Below, in pieces: positions 17,356 to 26,655 of a stretch of 64,000 nt of DNA. Position 1 is the first letter of the stretch, and every line of letters begins with the position of its first letter. Under the pieces are notes generated by a model. That model did not search any database, had not been told where the DNA came from, and saw nothing but the letters and a program-made list of their open reading frames with translations. The stretch is from NCBI RefSeq assembly GCF_001855565.1, contig NZ_MKCR01000005.1, positions 1 to 64,000 of the forward strand, in the 5' to 3' direction. Position numbers and translations under genes: made by a program. Source of the DNA: Chromobacterium amazonense. GTDB lineage: Bacteria; Pseudomonadota; Gammaproteobacteria; Burkholderiales; Chromobacteriaceae.

Positions 17356-18249
17356 ATGAACGACCGCGCCGACTTTGTGGTGCCCGATATCACCACCCGC
17401 AAGAATGTCGGACTGAGCCACGACGCCAACGACTACACCCTGCCGCAGCCGCTGGAGCGTTACACCGCGGAAGACCACGCCACCTGGGCCACGCTGTATC
17501 AGCGGCAGAGCAAGCTGTTGCCGGGCCGCGCCTGCGAGGAGTTTCTGCAGGGCTTGCGCGACCTGGAGGTGGACCACGACCGGGTGCCGGATTTTGCGAA
17601 GCTGAATGAGAAGCTGATGGCCGCCACCGGCTGGAAGATCGTGGCGGTGCCGGGCCTGATTCCCGATGACGTGTTCTTCGAGCACTTGGCCAACCGCCGC
17701 TTCCCGGTCACCTGGTGGCTGCGCGAGCCGCACCAGCTGGACTATCTGCAGGAGCCGGACGTGTTCCACGATCTGTTCGGCCATGTGCCGCTGCTGATCA
17801 ATCCGGTGTTCGCCGACTATCTGGAGGCTTACGGCAAGGGCGGCATCAAGGCCAAGGAACTGGGCGCCCTGCCCATGCTGGCGCGGCTGTACTGGTACAC
17901 GGTGGAGTTCGGCCTGATCAATACGCCGGCCGGCATGCGCATTTACGGCGCCGGCATCGTGTCCAGCAAGTCCGAATCGATTTACTGCCTGGACAGCGCC
18001 AGCCCCAATCGTGTCGGCTTCGATCTGATGCGCATCATGAACACGCGCTACCGCATCGACACATTCCAGAAGACTTATTTCGTCATCGACAGCTTCAAGC
18101 AGCTGTTCGACGCCACCGCGCCGGATTTTTCGCCCTTGTACCAGCAACTGGCGGATGCCAAGCCGTGGGGCGCCGGCGACATCGCGCCGAGCGATGTGGT
18201 GATCAACGAGGGCGATCGCCAGGGCTGGGCGGATACCGACGACGTTTGA
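17356..18249 (+). CDS. phhA: Phenylalanine-4-hydroxylase
   Basis: 297 residues, the same length as the crystallised Chromobacterium violaceum enzyme, which this closely resembles from memory. It hydroxylates L-Phe to L-Tyr using tetrahydropterin, O2 and a mononuclear iron. The metal ligands are His138 and His143 (EPDVFHDLFGHVPLL) and Glu184 (YWYTVEFGL). This is the monomeric catalytic domain only, without the N-terminal regulatory domain of animal enzymes. No pterin carbinolamine dehydratase gene lies next to it. A hairpin follows the stop. It is divergent from an Lrp-type regulator. Confidence 0.98.
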   Translation: MNDRADFVVPDITTRKNVGLSHDANDYTLPQPLERYTAEDHATWATLYQRQSKLLPGRACEEFLQGLRDLEVDHDRVPDFAKLNEKLMAATGWKIVAVPGLIPDDVFFEHLANRRFPVTWWLREPHQLDYLQEPDVFHDLFGHVPLLINPVFADYLEAYGKGGIKAKELGALPMLARLYWYTVEFGLINTPAGMRIYGAGIVSSKSESIYCLDSASPNRVGFDLMRIMNTRYRIDTFQKTYFVIDSFKQLFDATAPDFSPLYQQLADAKPWGAGDIAPSDVVINEGDRQGWADTDDV

Positions 18250-18265
18250 GCGCGAACGCGCAATA

Positions 18266-18299
18266 CCAAGCCCGCCTGGCTTGCGCAAGGTGGGCTTGG
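18266..18299. terminator. Hairpin between phhA and pcp
   Basis: CCAAGCCCgCC and GGtGGGCTTGG pair across a short loop between two convergent genes. It has no long T-run, so it may be a weak bidirectional terminator. Confidence 0.45.
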
Positions 18300-18310
18300 C
18301 ATTTGGCGGC

Positions 18311-18943
18311 TCAGTGCGTCGCGCCGCCGGCGATTTTCGCGTCTTCCTGCTGCGTCAGCGCGATCTCCACTGCCAGCCGCAGCGCCTGTACACAGTCTTC
18401 CAGCTTCATGCTGGGCTGGCCGGGATGGCGCGCAGCCTGCTCCGGCAAAAAGGGGATATGGATGAAGCCGGCGCGCGGACCCGCGCGGTGCAGCAGGCCG
18501 TACATTACATGATTGCAGACGAAGGTGCCGGCGGTTTGCGAGACCGAGGCGGGGATGCCGTTTTCGCGCAGCCCGGCGACGATGGCTTTGATCGGCAGCG
18601 TGGAGAAGTACGCCGCCGGCCCGTCGGCCGCGATGGCTTGGTCTATCGGCTGCTGGCCGGCGTTGTCGGCGATGCGCGCGTCGTCGACATTGATCGCCAC
18701 CCGCTCCACCGTGATGTCGGGGCGGCCGCCGGCCTGGCCGACGGAGATGGCCAGCACGGGCGACAGGGCGTCCAGATGGCGGCGCAGTTCCTCCAGCGCT
18801 GCGCCGAATACGCAGGGCAACTGGCGGGCCGCGATGCGGGCGCCGGCAATCTCTTGGCCATTGAGGCGGCGCACCGCCTCCCACGACGGGTTGACATTTT
18901 CGCCGCCAAACGGCTCGAAGCCTGTCAGCAATACCGTTTTCAT
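18311..18943 (-). CDS. pcp: Pyrrolidone-carboxylate peptidase (pyroglutamyl peptidase I)
   Basis: 210 residues, a cytoplasmic C15 cysteine peptidase that removes N-terminal pyroglutamate from peptides. Signature regions: [17 protein letters not shown] at the N-terminus, the Glu of [13 protein letters not shown], the active Cys in [14 protein letters not shown] and the His in [15 protein letters not shown] precedes the ATG, 10 bp after the DUF979 gene. It is the last gene of a run with the 5-oxoprolinase genes, which would use its product. Confidence 0.96.
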   Translation of the reverse strand: MKTVLLTGFEPFGGENVNPSWEAVRRLNGQEIAGARIAARQLPCVFGAALEELRRHLDALSPVLAISVGQAGGRPDITVERVAINVDDARIADNAGQQPIDQAIAADGPAAYFSTLPIKAIVAGLRENGIPASVSQTAGTFVCNHVMYGLLHRAGPRAGFIHIPFLPEQAARHPGQPSMKLEDCVQALRLAVEIALTQQEDAKIAGGATH

Positions 18944-18953
18944 ATCCGTCTCC

Positions 18954-19910
18954 TTAGCGGAACATCAGCCAGTTCAGCAGCACGGCGTTGACGGCCAGCA
19001 GCGCCAGCGCGGTGGGTACCTGGGCTTTGATCACCGCATGCTTGTCTTCCAGTTCCAGCAGCGCCGCCGGCACGATGTTGAAATTGGCCGCCATCGGCGT
19101 CATCAGCGTGCCGCAGTAGCCCGAGAACATGCCGATGGCGGCCATGACTGCCGCGTCGCCGTGATGGCCGCTGACCAGAAACGGAATGCCTATGCCGGCG
19201 GTCATCACCGGGAAGGCGGCGAAGGCGTTGCCCATGATCATGGTGAACAGCGCCATGCCCAACACATAGGCCAGCACCGCCACCCAGCGCAGATCCAACG
19301 GCAAATAGCTGGTGGCGACATGGGACACCGCCTTGCCCACGCCGGCATCGGCGAACAGCAGGCCGAGCAGGGCCAGCAGCTGCGGCAGCAGCACCGCCCA
19401 CCCCATGCAGTCCAGCAGGCGGCGCGTCTCGCGCACGCCTTGCGCCGGGGTCTCGCGCGCCAGCCAGCAGGCGGCAGCGAGCGCCGCCAGGCAGGCGATG
19501 CCCAGCGCCAGCAGGGTGGTGTTTTTGGGATCAAACAAGGGCATGCCGGCGATTTTGACGTCCTTGGCCGCCACGCTCAGCAGCACGGTCAGCAGCGGCA
19601 CCAGCAGCGAAGGCAGGAAGGCCTTGCCGCCCAGTCGCTTTACGCTTTGCCGCAGCCGGTCTGCGGCCAGCGGCGCATGTTGGCCGCCCGCCAGGCGGCC
19701 GCAGCCGGCGATGGCCACCATGGCCAGCACCATGGCGCCGGACAGCTCGGCCGGCAGCAGATCACCGGCCAAAAACAGGGCACCGAACAGTCCCCAGAAC
19801 GCCGCGCTGCTGTAGCGGCGCGGATGTTGTCGATCGGTCAGCGTGAAGCCTGCGACGGCCAGCAGTATCGCGCCGACCATCCAGTACAGGTATTCGATGT
19901 GCAGAATCAT
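18954..19910 (-). CDS. DUF979-family membrane protein, candidate 5-oxoproline permease component
   Basis: 318 residues with about nine or ten hydrophobic segments ([42 protein letters not shown] at the end). It belongs to the DUF979 family, usually encoded beside DUF969 and Pcp. The start overlaps the DUF969 stop by 4 bp (ATGA), so the two are likely translated together and may form one transporter. Polar, conserved stretches such as [20 protein letters not shown] and [15 protein letters not shown] resemble substrate loops of ion-driven carriers. Transport of pyroglutamate or pyroglutamyl peptides is inferred from the operon. Confidence 0.85.
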   Translation of the reverse strand: MILHIEYLYWMVGAILLAVAGFTLTDRQHPRRYSSAAFWGLFGALFLAGDLLPAELSGAMVLAMVAIAGCGRLAGGQHAPLAADRLRQSVKRLGGKAFLPSLLVPLLTVLLSVAAKDVKIAGMPLFDPKNTTLLALGIACLAALAAACWLARETPAQGVRETRRLLDCMGWAVLLPQLLALLGLLFADAGVGKAVSHVATSYLPLDLRWVAVLAYVLGMALFTMIMGNAFAAFPVMTAGIGIPFLVSGHHGDAAVMAAIGMFSGYCGTLMTPMAANFNIVPAALLELEDKHAVIKAQVPTALALLAVNAVLLNWLMFR

Positions 19911-20623
19911 GCGTTTTCTCCCTTCAGCTTGGCGGCGGGCAGGCCGTGGCGCAGCAGATTGCGTTCCAGCCTCATGAGGCGCGCGCTATGGATCAGGAAG
20001 GCGAACAGCGCGGTGGGAATGCCCCACAGCGCGATGTGCAGCGGCTCGGTGGGAATGCCGTTCTCCTGCAGGAAAGTGTGCATCAGGATCACCGCGCCGA
20101 AGGCGACGAAAATGTCCTCGCCGAAGAACAGGCCCACGTTATCGGTGGCGGCGCTCATAGCGCGCAGCTTTTCCCTTTGCGCCGGCGTCGGCTCGCCGTG
20201 GCGCTGCTCCCAGGCACCCTCGGTCATCGGCGCCAGGATGGGGCGCACCATTTGCGGGTGGCCGCCCAGGCCGGTCAGGCCCAGCGCGGCCGAGATTTCG
20301 CGCACCAGCAGGTACACCACCAACAGGCGGCCGACCGTGGCGTTGCGGATTTTGCGCACCAGCTCGCGCGCCTGTTCGCGCAGGCCATGCCGTTCCATCA
20401 GCCCCACCACCGGCAGCACCAAGAGCACGATCATGGTCAGATTGCGCGTTTTCATGAAGCCGTGGCCAAACTCGGCCAGCAGCGGCAGCGGCTGGATGCC
20501 GGCGGCCAGCCCGGTGACGATGCCGGCGGCGCATACCACCAGCAGCGGGTTGAAGCGCAGCACGAAGCCGATGACGACCACTGCTATGCCTAGCAGCGGC
20601 CACAAATTGACAGCCTGATCCAT
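19907..20623 (-). CDS. DUF969-family membrane protein, candidate 5-oxoproline permease component
   Basis: 238 residues. Hydrophobic segments near the N-terminus (WPLLGIAVVVIGFVLRF, LLVVCAAGIVTGLAAG) and in the middle (MIVLLVLPVVGLM, DIFVAFGAVILMHTF), with a conserved loop LGLTGLGGHPQMVRPILAPM. AAGGAG precedes the ATG. It lies 63 bp after pxpA and overlaps the DUF979 gene by 4 bp. The family has no proven function that I can cite; association with Pcp and PxpABC makes a role in moving 5-oxoproline plausible. Confidence 0.85.
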   Translation of the reverse strand: MDQAVNLWPLLGIAVVVIGFVLRFNPLLVVCAAGIVTGLAAGIQPLPLLAEFGHGFMKTRNLTMIVLLVLPVVGLMERHGLREQARELVRKIRNATVGRLLVVYLLVREISAALGLTGLGGHPQMVRPILAPMTEGAWEQRHGEPTPAQREKLRAMSAATDNVGLFFGEDIFVAFGAVILMHTFLQENGIPTEPLHIALWGIPTALFAFLIHSARLMRLERNLLRHGLPAAKLKGENA

Positions 20624-20686
20624 GGTTTCTCCTTTGTTTTAAGGGGGTGCCGCGCGGTCTTGCCGCCGCGCTGGCGTGAAATGCGT

Positions 20687-21424
20687 TTAGCTGGCGCTAA
20701 TGCTTATGCCGGCCTGTTCCAGATGCCGGCGCAGCAGCCGCGCGAACGGCACGGCATGGCTGCCGTCGCCGTGCAGGCAGATGGTGTCTATGCGCAGGGA
20801 TACGGCTTCGCCGCTGACGGCCACGATGCGTTGCCGCCGCACCATGTCCTCCACTTGCTTGAGCATCGCCGCGTCGCTGTCCAGCAGCGCGCCAGGCTGG
20901 CCGCGGGGCACCAGGCTGCCGTCTGCGCGGTAGCCGCGGTCGGCGAAGCCTTCCTGCCATACGGCCAGGCCTTCGGCGCGGCAGGCTTCGACGAACAGGC
21001 TGCCAGCCAAGCCCATGACGCGCAGCTCCGGGTTGAAGTCGCGGATGGCGCGCGACAGCGTTTGCGCCAGCTCCGGCTCGCGCGCGGCCTGGTTGTACAG
21101 CGCGCCGTGCGGTTTGATGTGGGCGAGTTCGCCGCCTTCGGCTTTGACGATGGCGTCCAGCGCGCCCAACTGGTACAGCAGGCCGGCGCGCAGGGTGGCC
21201 ATGGGCAGCCGCATCTCGCTGCGGCCGAAGTTGTCGCGGTCCGGAAAGCTGGGATGGGCGCCGATGGCCACGCCTTTTTCCAGCGCCATCCTGACGGTGG
21301 CCTGCATGGTATCGGCATCGCCGGCGTGCCAGCCGCAGGCGATATTGGCGGAGCTGACGCAGTCGAGAAGCGCGGCGTCGTTGCCGCAGCCTTCGCCCAG
21401 ATCGGCGTTCAGGTCAATTTTCAT
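20687..21424 (-). CDS. pxpA: 5-oxoprolinase subunit PxpA (LamB/YcsF family)
   Basis: 245 residues. With PxpB and PxpC it forms the ATP-dependent enzyme that opens 5-oxoproline to glutamate. The N-terminus [42 protein letters not shown] and [11 protein letters not shown] are diagnostic of the family. The start overlaps the end of pxpC by 11 bp; a longer frame upstream lies inside pxpC and is not used. Cytoplasmic. Confidence 0.95.
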   Translation of the reverse strand: MKIDLNADLGEGCGNDAALLDCVSSANIACGWHAGDADTMQATVRMALEKGVAIGAHPSFPDRDNFGRSEMRLPMATLRAGLLYQLGALDAIVKAEGGELAHIKPHGALYNQAAREPELAQTLSRAIRDFNPELRVMGLAGSLFVEACRAEGLAVWQEGFADRGYRADGSLVPRGQPGALLDSDAAMLKQVEDMVRRQRIVAVSGEAVSLRIDTICLHGDGSHAVPFARLLRRHLEQAGISISAS

Positions 21425-22343
21425 TGAGCAGTCTCTCGATCTTGTCCAGGTAGCGTTGCAATTGCTGGTCGGCCAAGCGGGCCTCTTCCAGGCTCGCTTC
21501 GACGAAATGCAGCTGGCTGCCCAGCCGGGCCTGGCCAAGCTGCCACAGGTCGGCCGACGCCACCATGCCCAGGCGCGGATAGCCGCCCGTGGCCTGCGCG
21601 TCCGCCATCAAAACAATCGGTTGGCCGTCCGGCGGCAGCTGAATCAAGCCGGGCAGCACGCCGTGCGACGGCATCTCCAAGGGCGCGTTCAATTGCAATG
21701 CCGGACCGGACAGGCGGTAACCCATGCGGTTGCTGCTGGGCGTGATCTGCCAGGGCGCATGCCACAGCCGCTCGCGGGCGGATTTGGACAGCAAGCCGAA
21801 TTCCGGTCCGTGGCAGATACGTATCTGATTGCTGGGGCGAGGCAGCCACACGCCCTTGCGCGGCCGAATGGGCAGCGGCGCGCCCAAGGGCAGCCGGTCG
21901 CCGTCGCGCAGGGCGCGGCCGTCCAGGCCGCCGAAGCCGGCCATCAGATCGGTGCTGGCCGATCCCATGGCCGGCGGCAGCGCGATGCCGCCATCCAGCG
22001 CCAGGTAGGCGCGCATGCCGAGGCGCGGGGCGCGCAATTGCAATACCTGTCCCGCTCGGAAGGGAGTGCGCCAGCCGGGCCATACCGGCTCGCCATCCAG
22101 CGTCGCCTGGCAGTCGGCGCCTGTCAGCGCCAGCATGCCGTCGCGCAGCAGGCGGAAGCTGGCCGGCGGCAGCGTGATTTCCAGCGCGGGGACGCCGGCC
22201 GGGTTGCCCACCAGGCGGTTGGCCACGATCAGAGCCAGGGTGTCCATCGCCCCGGCGCGGCACACACCTAGGTGGCGCGCGCCGAAGCGGCCCAGATCCT
22301 GCACCGTGGTTTGCGGCCCGGCCTTGATCGCTTCCAGCGTCAT
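21414..22343 (-). CDS. pxpC: 5-oxoprolinase subunit PxpC (biotin-dependent carboxyltransferase-like)
   Basis: 309 residues of the KipA/carboxyltransferase C-D family: [71 protein letters not shown]. It works with PxpB and PxpA. The start overlaps pxpB by 4 bp (ATGA), indicating coupled translation. Length is typical. Confidence 0.95.
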   Translation of the reverse strand: MTLEAIKAGPQTTVQDLGRFGARHLGVCRAGAMDTLALIVANRLVGNPAGVPALEITLPPASFRLLRDGMLALTGADCQATLDGEPVWPGWRTPFRAGQVLQLRAPRLGMRAYLALDGGIALPPAMGSASTDLMAGFGGLDGRALRDGDRLPLGAPLPIRPRKGVWLPRPSNQIRICHGPEFGLLSKSARERLWHAPWQITPSSNRMGYRLSGPALQLNAPLEMPSHGVLPGLIQLPPDGQPIVLMADAQATGGYPRLGMVASADLWQLGQARLGSQLHFVEASLEEARLADQQLQRYLDKIERLLNEN

Positions 22344-23002
22344 GCGGCCTCCGCAGGGATGAAGCGGACGATGTCGCCCGGTTGCAGCGCGCTGGGCGGT
22401 TGCCGCGCGGGGTCGAACAGCACCATGTCGCTATGGCCTATGATTTGCCAGCCGCCCGGGGCGTCCGCCGGATAAATGCCGGTCTGGCTGCCGCCTATCG
22501 CCACCGATCCGGCCGGCACCTGCTGCCGAGGCGTGGCGCGGCGCGGCGTTGCCAAGGCCGGATCCAGTCCGCCCAGGTAGGCGAATCCCGGCTGGAAGCC
22601 GAGAAAGAACACCGTGTATTCGACTGCGCTATGGCGCGCGACCACTTGCCGCGAGCTGAGGCCGCAGTGGCGGGCCACCTCTTGCAGGTCCGGCCCGGCA
22701 GCGCCGCCGTAATGCACCGGGATTTCCACCACGCGGCCGGCCTGGACTGCCGGGTCGGCCTGCTGCCACAACTTGCGCAGGCGAGCTGGCCAACTGGCGG
22801 TCTTGGCGCCGGGACGCAGCTCCACGGTCAGGTTGTTCATGCCGGGCACGGCTTCGCGGATTTCGTCCCAGTCGCGCAGTTGCTCGGCCAGACGCCAAAT
22901 GCGGCGCTGGCTGTCCAGAGTGGCAGGCGGCGGCAGTTCCAAGGTCAGTGCCTGGTTGCCTAGCCAGTGTATGACGGGCGATGATGGAGTGGCGTCGGAC
23001 AT
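22340..23002 (-). CDS. pxpB: 5-oxoprolinase subunit PxpB (KipI-like)
   Basis: 220 residues, carboxyltransferase C-D family subunit 1: LELPPPATL, EAVPGMNNLTVEL, VEIPVHYGGAAGPDLQEVA, FFLGFQPGFAYLGGLDP and PAGSVAIGGSQTGIYPADAPGGWQIIG (shown in part). First gene of the pxpB-pxpC-pxpA-DUF969-DUF979-pcp run. Its start lies about 140 bp from a divergent MarR-like gene, with two palindromes between. Confidence 0.95.
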   Translation of the reverse strand: MSDATPSSPVIHWLGNQALTLELPPPATLDSQRRIWRLAEQLRDWDEIREAVPGMNNLTVELRPGAKTASWPARLRKLWQQADPAVQAGRVVEIPVHYGGAAGPDLQEVARHCGLSSRQVVARHSAVEYTVFFLGFQPGFAYLGGLDPALATPRRATPRQQVPAGSVAIGGSQTGIYPADAPGGWQIIGHSDMVLFDPARQPPSALQPGDIVRFIPAEAA

Positions 23003-23036
23003 GGCTTTGGATTGTGTATGATTTTGGAATAAGATG

Positions 23037-23067
23037 TAGGGTACACCCTAGCTGCATATAATGCAGC
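23037..23067. promoter_or_regulatory. Two adjacent palindromes in the pxp/marR divergent region
   Basis: TAGGGT-AC-ACCCTA (23037-23050, 6-bp perfect arms) is directly followed by GCTGCAT-ATA-ATGCAGC (23051-23067, 7-bp perfect arms). The second contains TATAAT (23057-23062), a perfect -10 sequence. They lie between pxpB and the MarR-like gene and are natural candidates for the operator of that regulator. Confidence 0.6.
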
Positions 23068-23145
23068 TATGTTGATATCTTCTCGTCAATTTACTGTTGT
23101 AAATGATGAATAAAGTGCGCTCGTCGCGATGAGGGAGAGATGGAA

Positions 23146-23658
23146 ATGACAATGGCTTTGCCGAAGATCGTATCCTCGCAGCACTTGGTTTCCGAGCGCA
23201 GCCCGGAGCTATCGGAGTTCGAATTCAGCCTGACGGTGGTCAATAACGCTTTCCATCGCTGGATGGTGCGCTGCATGGCCGCGGCGGGCGAAAAGGATAT
23301 GACGCCGACCGAGGTGCTGCTGGTGCATCACGTCAATCATCGCGGCCGGCAGAAAAAGCTGGCCGATATCTGCTTTGTGCTGAACATGGAAGACACGCAC
23401 GTGGTGGCGTATGCGCTGAAGAAGCTGGTGAAGATGGGGTATGTGTCCAGCGAGAAGAGCGGCAAGGAGGTACTGTTCTCCACCACCGAGCGCGGCAAGG
23501 AGCTATGCGAGCGCTATCGGCAGGTGAGAGAGCAATGTCTGATGCCGACCTTGAGCGACGGCGGCTTGGCCAATCCGGCGATAGGCGAGATTGCCCAGCT
23601 GATGCGCCTGTTGGCCGGCGTGTACGATCAGGCCGCCCGCGCCGGCGCTTCGTTCTAA
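23146..23658 (+). CDS. MarR-like winged-helix regulator, probably of the pxp operon
   Basis: About 170 residues from the ATG at 23146, chosen because GGGAG lies eight bases upstream; an ATG at 23140 is too close to that site. Winged-helix region at about 45-125 (TEVLLVHHVNHRGRQKKLADI, MEDTHVVAYALKKLVKMGYV, KEVLFSTTERGKELCERY). It is divergent from the 5-oxoproline genes, so a local repressor or activator is likely. Effector unknown. Confidence 0.85.
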   Translation: MTMALPKIVSSQHLVSERSPELSEFEFSLTVVNNAFHRWMVRCMAAAGEKDMTPTEVLLVHHVNHRGRQKKLADICFVLNMEDTHVVAYALKKLVKMGYVSSEKSGKEVLFSTTERGKELCERYRQVREQCLMPTLSDGGLANPAIGEIAQLMRLLAGVYDQAARAGASF

Positions 23659-23743
23659 GGCGGGATGGCGAATCCGCCGTCGGAGCGGGGCGGCGGACAA
23701 AGCGCGCTCCCCTTTGAGCTGGGCATCGTCCGGGTGACTGGCC

Positions 23744-24574
23744 CTATAGCACGGCCCAGATGCCGATGATGGCGGCCAGGATCAGCACGCCGGTCAGAAT
23801 TTGCGATGTATTCTTTTCCTTCTGCAGCGCGCGTTTCATCTGGTCCTGCGCGCTTTCCGCCACGTCCAGCTTCTGTTGCAGCTCCGCCCTGGCTTCATCC
23901 TGGCTGGCCAGCATTTTCAGCATTTCCTCGCCGCCGAATTCATGCACCGTGTCTTTGTTCCACACCCCCAGCAGCTTGCTGACTTTGTCCTTGAAGTACA
24001 AGGCGCTGCGTTGCGCCGGGTCTTGCCATTCAAACTGGAAGCCCTGTCCCGCGTAGAACGAGTGTTTTCGGGTTTGTTCCTCTTCGGTGGCCGGTTGGCT
24101 GAGGGTGACCAGGCCGGGGGCGATGGCGTAGTCGGGGCAGGTGCTCTTGGCCCAGGCGACCGCATTGCCGAACAAATACGTGTCTAGGCCCGTGCCTTCC
24201 AGTCCGGGGCTGCATTGCACGCCGTTCTTGGGACCGAAGGTGACGGTCTTGCTGGGACGATCCACCCGTACCCACGCCATGTTGTACAAGGCGTGGAAAC
24301 GGCTGTCGTCGCCCTCCATCGGGTGCCAGTGGCTGCCATCGGATCGGGCGTAGCCGCGGAACTGCAGGCGGTAGTAGTCGGATTGGCTGGTGACGGCGCG
24401 GCCGCGTTGCAGAATGCCGTAAATGGGATGGGGACCGACCTGGAGGGTCAGAATGGTTTCTCCCAGCGGGATGGCATGGTTGGCCAGGCTGGCTTCGTTC
24501 TCCGGCGGCAATAGCGGAATCTCTTCCGTTTCCGGCTCGGCCTGGCTATTGCTCTTGGTGTTGTTGCTGGTCAT
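23744..24574 (-). CDS. Hypothetical C-terminally membrane-anchored protein
   Basis: 276 residues, not recognised. There is no signal peptide. The N-terminal 40 residues are acidic and Pro-rich. A central domain at about 40-190 has mixed features (ILTLQVGPHPIYGILQRGRA, DYYRLQFRGYARSDGSHWHP, FHALYNMAWVRVDRPSKTV). A predicted coiled coil follows at about 215-255 (DEARAELQQKLDVAESAQDQ). A single hydrophobic segment makes the extreme C-terminus (ILTGVLILAAIIGIWAVL), a tail-anchor layout. It is alone, between the MarR-like gene and a divergent periplasmic-binding-protein gene. Confidence 0.7.
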   Translation of the reverse strand: MTSNNTKSNSQAEPETEEIPLLPPENEASLANHAIPLGETILTLQVGPHPIYGILQRGRAVTSQSDYYRLQFRGYARSDGSHWHPMEGDDSRFHALYNMAWVRVDRPSKTVTFGPKNGVQCSPGLEGTGLDTYLFGNAVAWAKSTCPDYAIAPGLVTLSQPATEEEQTRKHSFYAGQGFQFEWQDPAQRSALYFKDKVSKLLGVWNKDTVHEFGGEEMLKMLASQDEARAELQQKLDVAESAQDQMKRALQKEKNTSQILTGVLILAAIIGIWAVL

Positions 24575-24676
24575 CGGCTAGGCATTCCATGCTGCTTGCT
24601 GGGTGATGTGGACGATTCTATCGTACATTCTAGGAGAGCAGCAGCGGGCTTGCCGCCTGCTTGCGGAGGAGAGGGC

Positions 24677-25462
24677 GTGGGCTGGATCCGAGTGGTTTTG
24701 TTGAGCGCATTTGTCCTGCCTGCCTTGGCGGGCGGTGTTTGCGATAGGCCGTTGAGCGTGGGCTGGGATGAATGGCCGCCATTTCATTACCTGGGGCGCG
24801 ACGAGCAGGTGGCCGGGTATTCGGTGGCCTTGCTGAATCAGGCCGCCGCCAGGCTCGGTTGTAGCATGAACTACCAGCGTTTGCCGTGGCCGCGCACTTT
24901 GCAGCAGCTGCGTCTGGGCCAGCTGGATGCGGCGATGCAGGCCTTGAAGACGCCGGAGCGGGAGGCCTATGCGTGCTTTGTCCAAGGCTATAGCCCGACC
25001 TTGGTGCAACTGTGGGCGCGGCGTGACCGCATGGCGCGCTGGCCGGTGCGTAAGCTGGAGGATCTGGGCCGTCTAGGCCATCTCCGGCTAGGCGTGACCC
25101 GCGGCGACAGTTACGGCGATACGCTGGACCATTGGCTGCAGGCGCCGCCCCCATCGGTAAGCGTGGATGTCGGCGAGACCCTGGATGGCAGTTTCCGCAA
25201 GCTGCAGCTGGGGCGCATTGATCTGCTGCTGGCCACCAGCATCACTGCGCAGCGCGAAGTGGCCAGACTGCCGCAAAGCCCGCAGATGGTTGCCTTGCCG
25301 CCCAAGTGGCTGGCGGGCCAGGCCTACTATGTTTTCAGCCGGCGCAGCGTGTCGGCCCGGCAGTGCCGGGCTTTTGCCGATGCCTTGCAGGCTATGCGGC
25401 AGGACGGCACGGTGGCGCGTCTTTATCGCAGCCAGTTCGCGGTGCCGTACCCGGAGCGTTGA
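24677..25462 (+). CDS. Periplasmic substrate-binding-domain protein (SBP_bac_3 type)
   Basis: About 261 residues from a GTG with GGAGGAGAGG just upstream. Signal peptide WIRVVLLSAFVLPALAGG. The fold matches small amino-acid-type binding proteins (LSVGWDEWPPFHYLG, GYSVALLNQAAARLGC, LGQLDAAMQALKTPEREAY, LGVTRGDSYGDTLDH, DGTVARLYRSQ). There is no permease or ATPase nearby, so it may be a stand-alone binding protein, as is common in Chromobacterium and other betaproteobacteria. Ligand unknown. Confidence 0.8.
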   Translation: MGWIRVVLLSAFVLPALAGGVCDRPLSVGWDEWPPFHYLGRDEQVAGYSVALLNQAAARLGCSMNYQRLPWPRTLQQLRLGQLDAAMQALKTPEREAYACFVQGYSPTLVQLWARRDRMARWPVRKLEDLGRLGHLRLGVTRGDSYGDTLDHWLQAPPPSVSVDVGETLDGSFRKLQLGRIDLLLATSITAQREVARLPQSPQMVALPPKWLAGQAYYVFSRRSVSARQCRAFADALQAMRQDGTVARLYRSQFAVPYPER

Positions 25463-25466
25463 AAGT

Positions 25467-26645
25467 TCAAGCGCGCAACAGCGGCAGGGTGGAGAAACGG
25501 CCGCCCAGCACATTGCGGCTGTCCTTGCCCCACCAGCTTTCCATCGCCGTGGCGTAGACCTGGCGAAAATCTATCGCATGCGGCAAATTGCCCTCGCTGA
25601 CGCCGGCCAGCTGCGGCGTGGCGCCGTATAGCCCGCCGTTGACGCGGCCGCCCAGCGCGAAGTGCATATTGGCCGTGCCGTGATCAGTGCCGCGGTTGCC
25701 GTTCTCGCGCGGGCGGCGGCCGAACTCGGCATAGGTCAGCGCCAGCGTGTCGTCCCAGCGGCCCAGCCGCGTCATCTCGCTTCTTAGCTGCGCCAGGCCG
25801 TCGGCCAGTTCGGCCAGCAGCCGAGCCTGGGTGGGCTGCTGGTTGCCGTGGGTGTCGAAGCCGGTCAGCGTGATGCGGGCCACGGCGATGTCGACTCCGC
25901 GGGCCAGTGTGTCGGTCAGGGTGCGCACCGCATTGCCGAAGCCGCCATTGGGCTTGGGGCTCGCTGTCGGCGCTTCGCTGGGCGCGGTGCGCGGTAAGGG
26001 CGCCAGGCTGGCGGCGGCCTGGCGGATGTCGCCTTCCACTTTCAGGATGTGCTCCAGCGCCGAGCCGGTGCGGCTCGGCGCTTGGTCAGCCACCAGCTTG
26101 GCCTGGCGCGCGAAGTCCTGCGGATTAGACAGCACCACGGCGCGCGAACCGCCATCGAGCGGTCCCAGCACCTGGCTGGACAGCACCACGCCGTCGGCGG
26201 CGAAGTTCTTCGGCGTCGGCTGCTCGCGGAACAGCCGCGTCAGCCAGCCTTCGGTCAGGAATTGCTGGCTGGCCGACGCCGTGTCCCAGATTTCGATCGA
26301 GCGGAAGTGCGACAGATTCGGGTCGGGATAGCCCACGCTCTGCAGCAGCGCCAGCTGTTTGTCTTGCCACAGCGGCATCAGCGGCGCTAGGGAAGGGTGC
26401 AGGCCGATTTCGCCATTGAGCTGCAGCACCTGCTCGCGGGCGATGGCGATGCCGGGGCGCAGCCGGTAGTAGTCGGCGCTGGCGTAGGGCACCACGGTGT
26501 TGAGGCCGTCGTTGCCGCCTTTGAGCTCTACCAGCACCAAGAGCCGTTTGTAGCCTGCCGGCGCCAGCGCCCAGGACAGATTGGGCAGCACCGTCATCAT
26601 CAGTCCGGCGCCGGCGGCCTTCAGGAATTCGCGTCGTTTGAACAT
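25467..26645 (-). CDS. DUF1501-family secreted protein with Tat signal
   Basis: 392 residues. The N-terminus MFKRREFLKAAGAGLMMTV is a twin-arginine signal, so export in folded form is expected. The rest is a sulfatase-like DUF1501 domain (LLVLVELKGGNDGLNTVVPY, GFDTHGNQQPTQARLLAELA, TLALTYAEFGRRPRENGNRG, DHGTANMHFALGG). It starts 10 bp after the DUF1800 gene, with GAGGAG before the ATG. The pair occurs together in many bacteria; function is not established. Confidence 0.9.
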   Translation of the reverse strand: MFKRREFLKAAGAGLMMTVLPNLSWALAPAGYKRLLVLVELKGGNDGLNTVVPYASADYYRLRPGIAIAREQVLQLNGEIGLHPSLAPLMPLWQDKQLALLQSVGYPDPNLSHFRSIEIWDTASASQQFLTEGWLTRLFREQPTPKNFAADGVVLSSQVLGPLDGGSRAVVLSNPQDFARQAKLVADQAPSRTGSALEHILKVEGDIRQAAASLAPLPRTAPSEAPTASPKPNGGFGNAVRTLTDTLARGVDIAVARITLTGFDTHGNQQPTQARLLAELADGLAQLRSEMTRLGRWDDTLALTYAEFGRRPRENGNRGTDHGTANMHFALGGRVNGGLYGATPQLAGVSEGNLPHAIDFRQVYATAMESWWGKDSRNVLGGRFSTLPLLRA

Positions 26646-26655
26646 GGCAGGCTCC

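Noticed and set aside
18513-20618. Plus-strand frame of about 700 codons
   Set aside because: It lies antisense to pcp and the DUF979/DUF969 genes, which have clear family identity, binding sites and overlaps.
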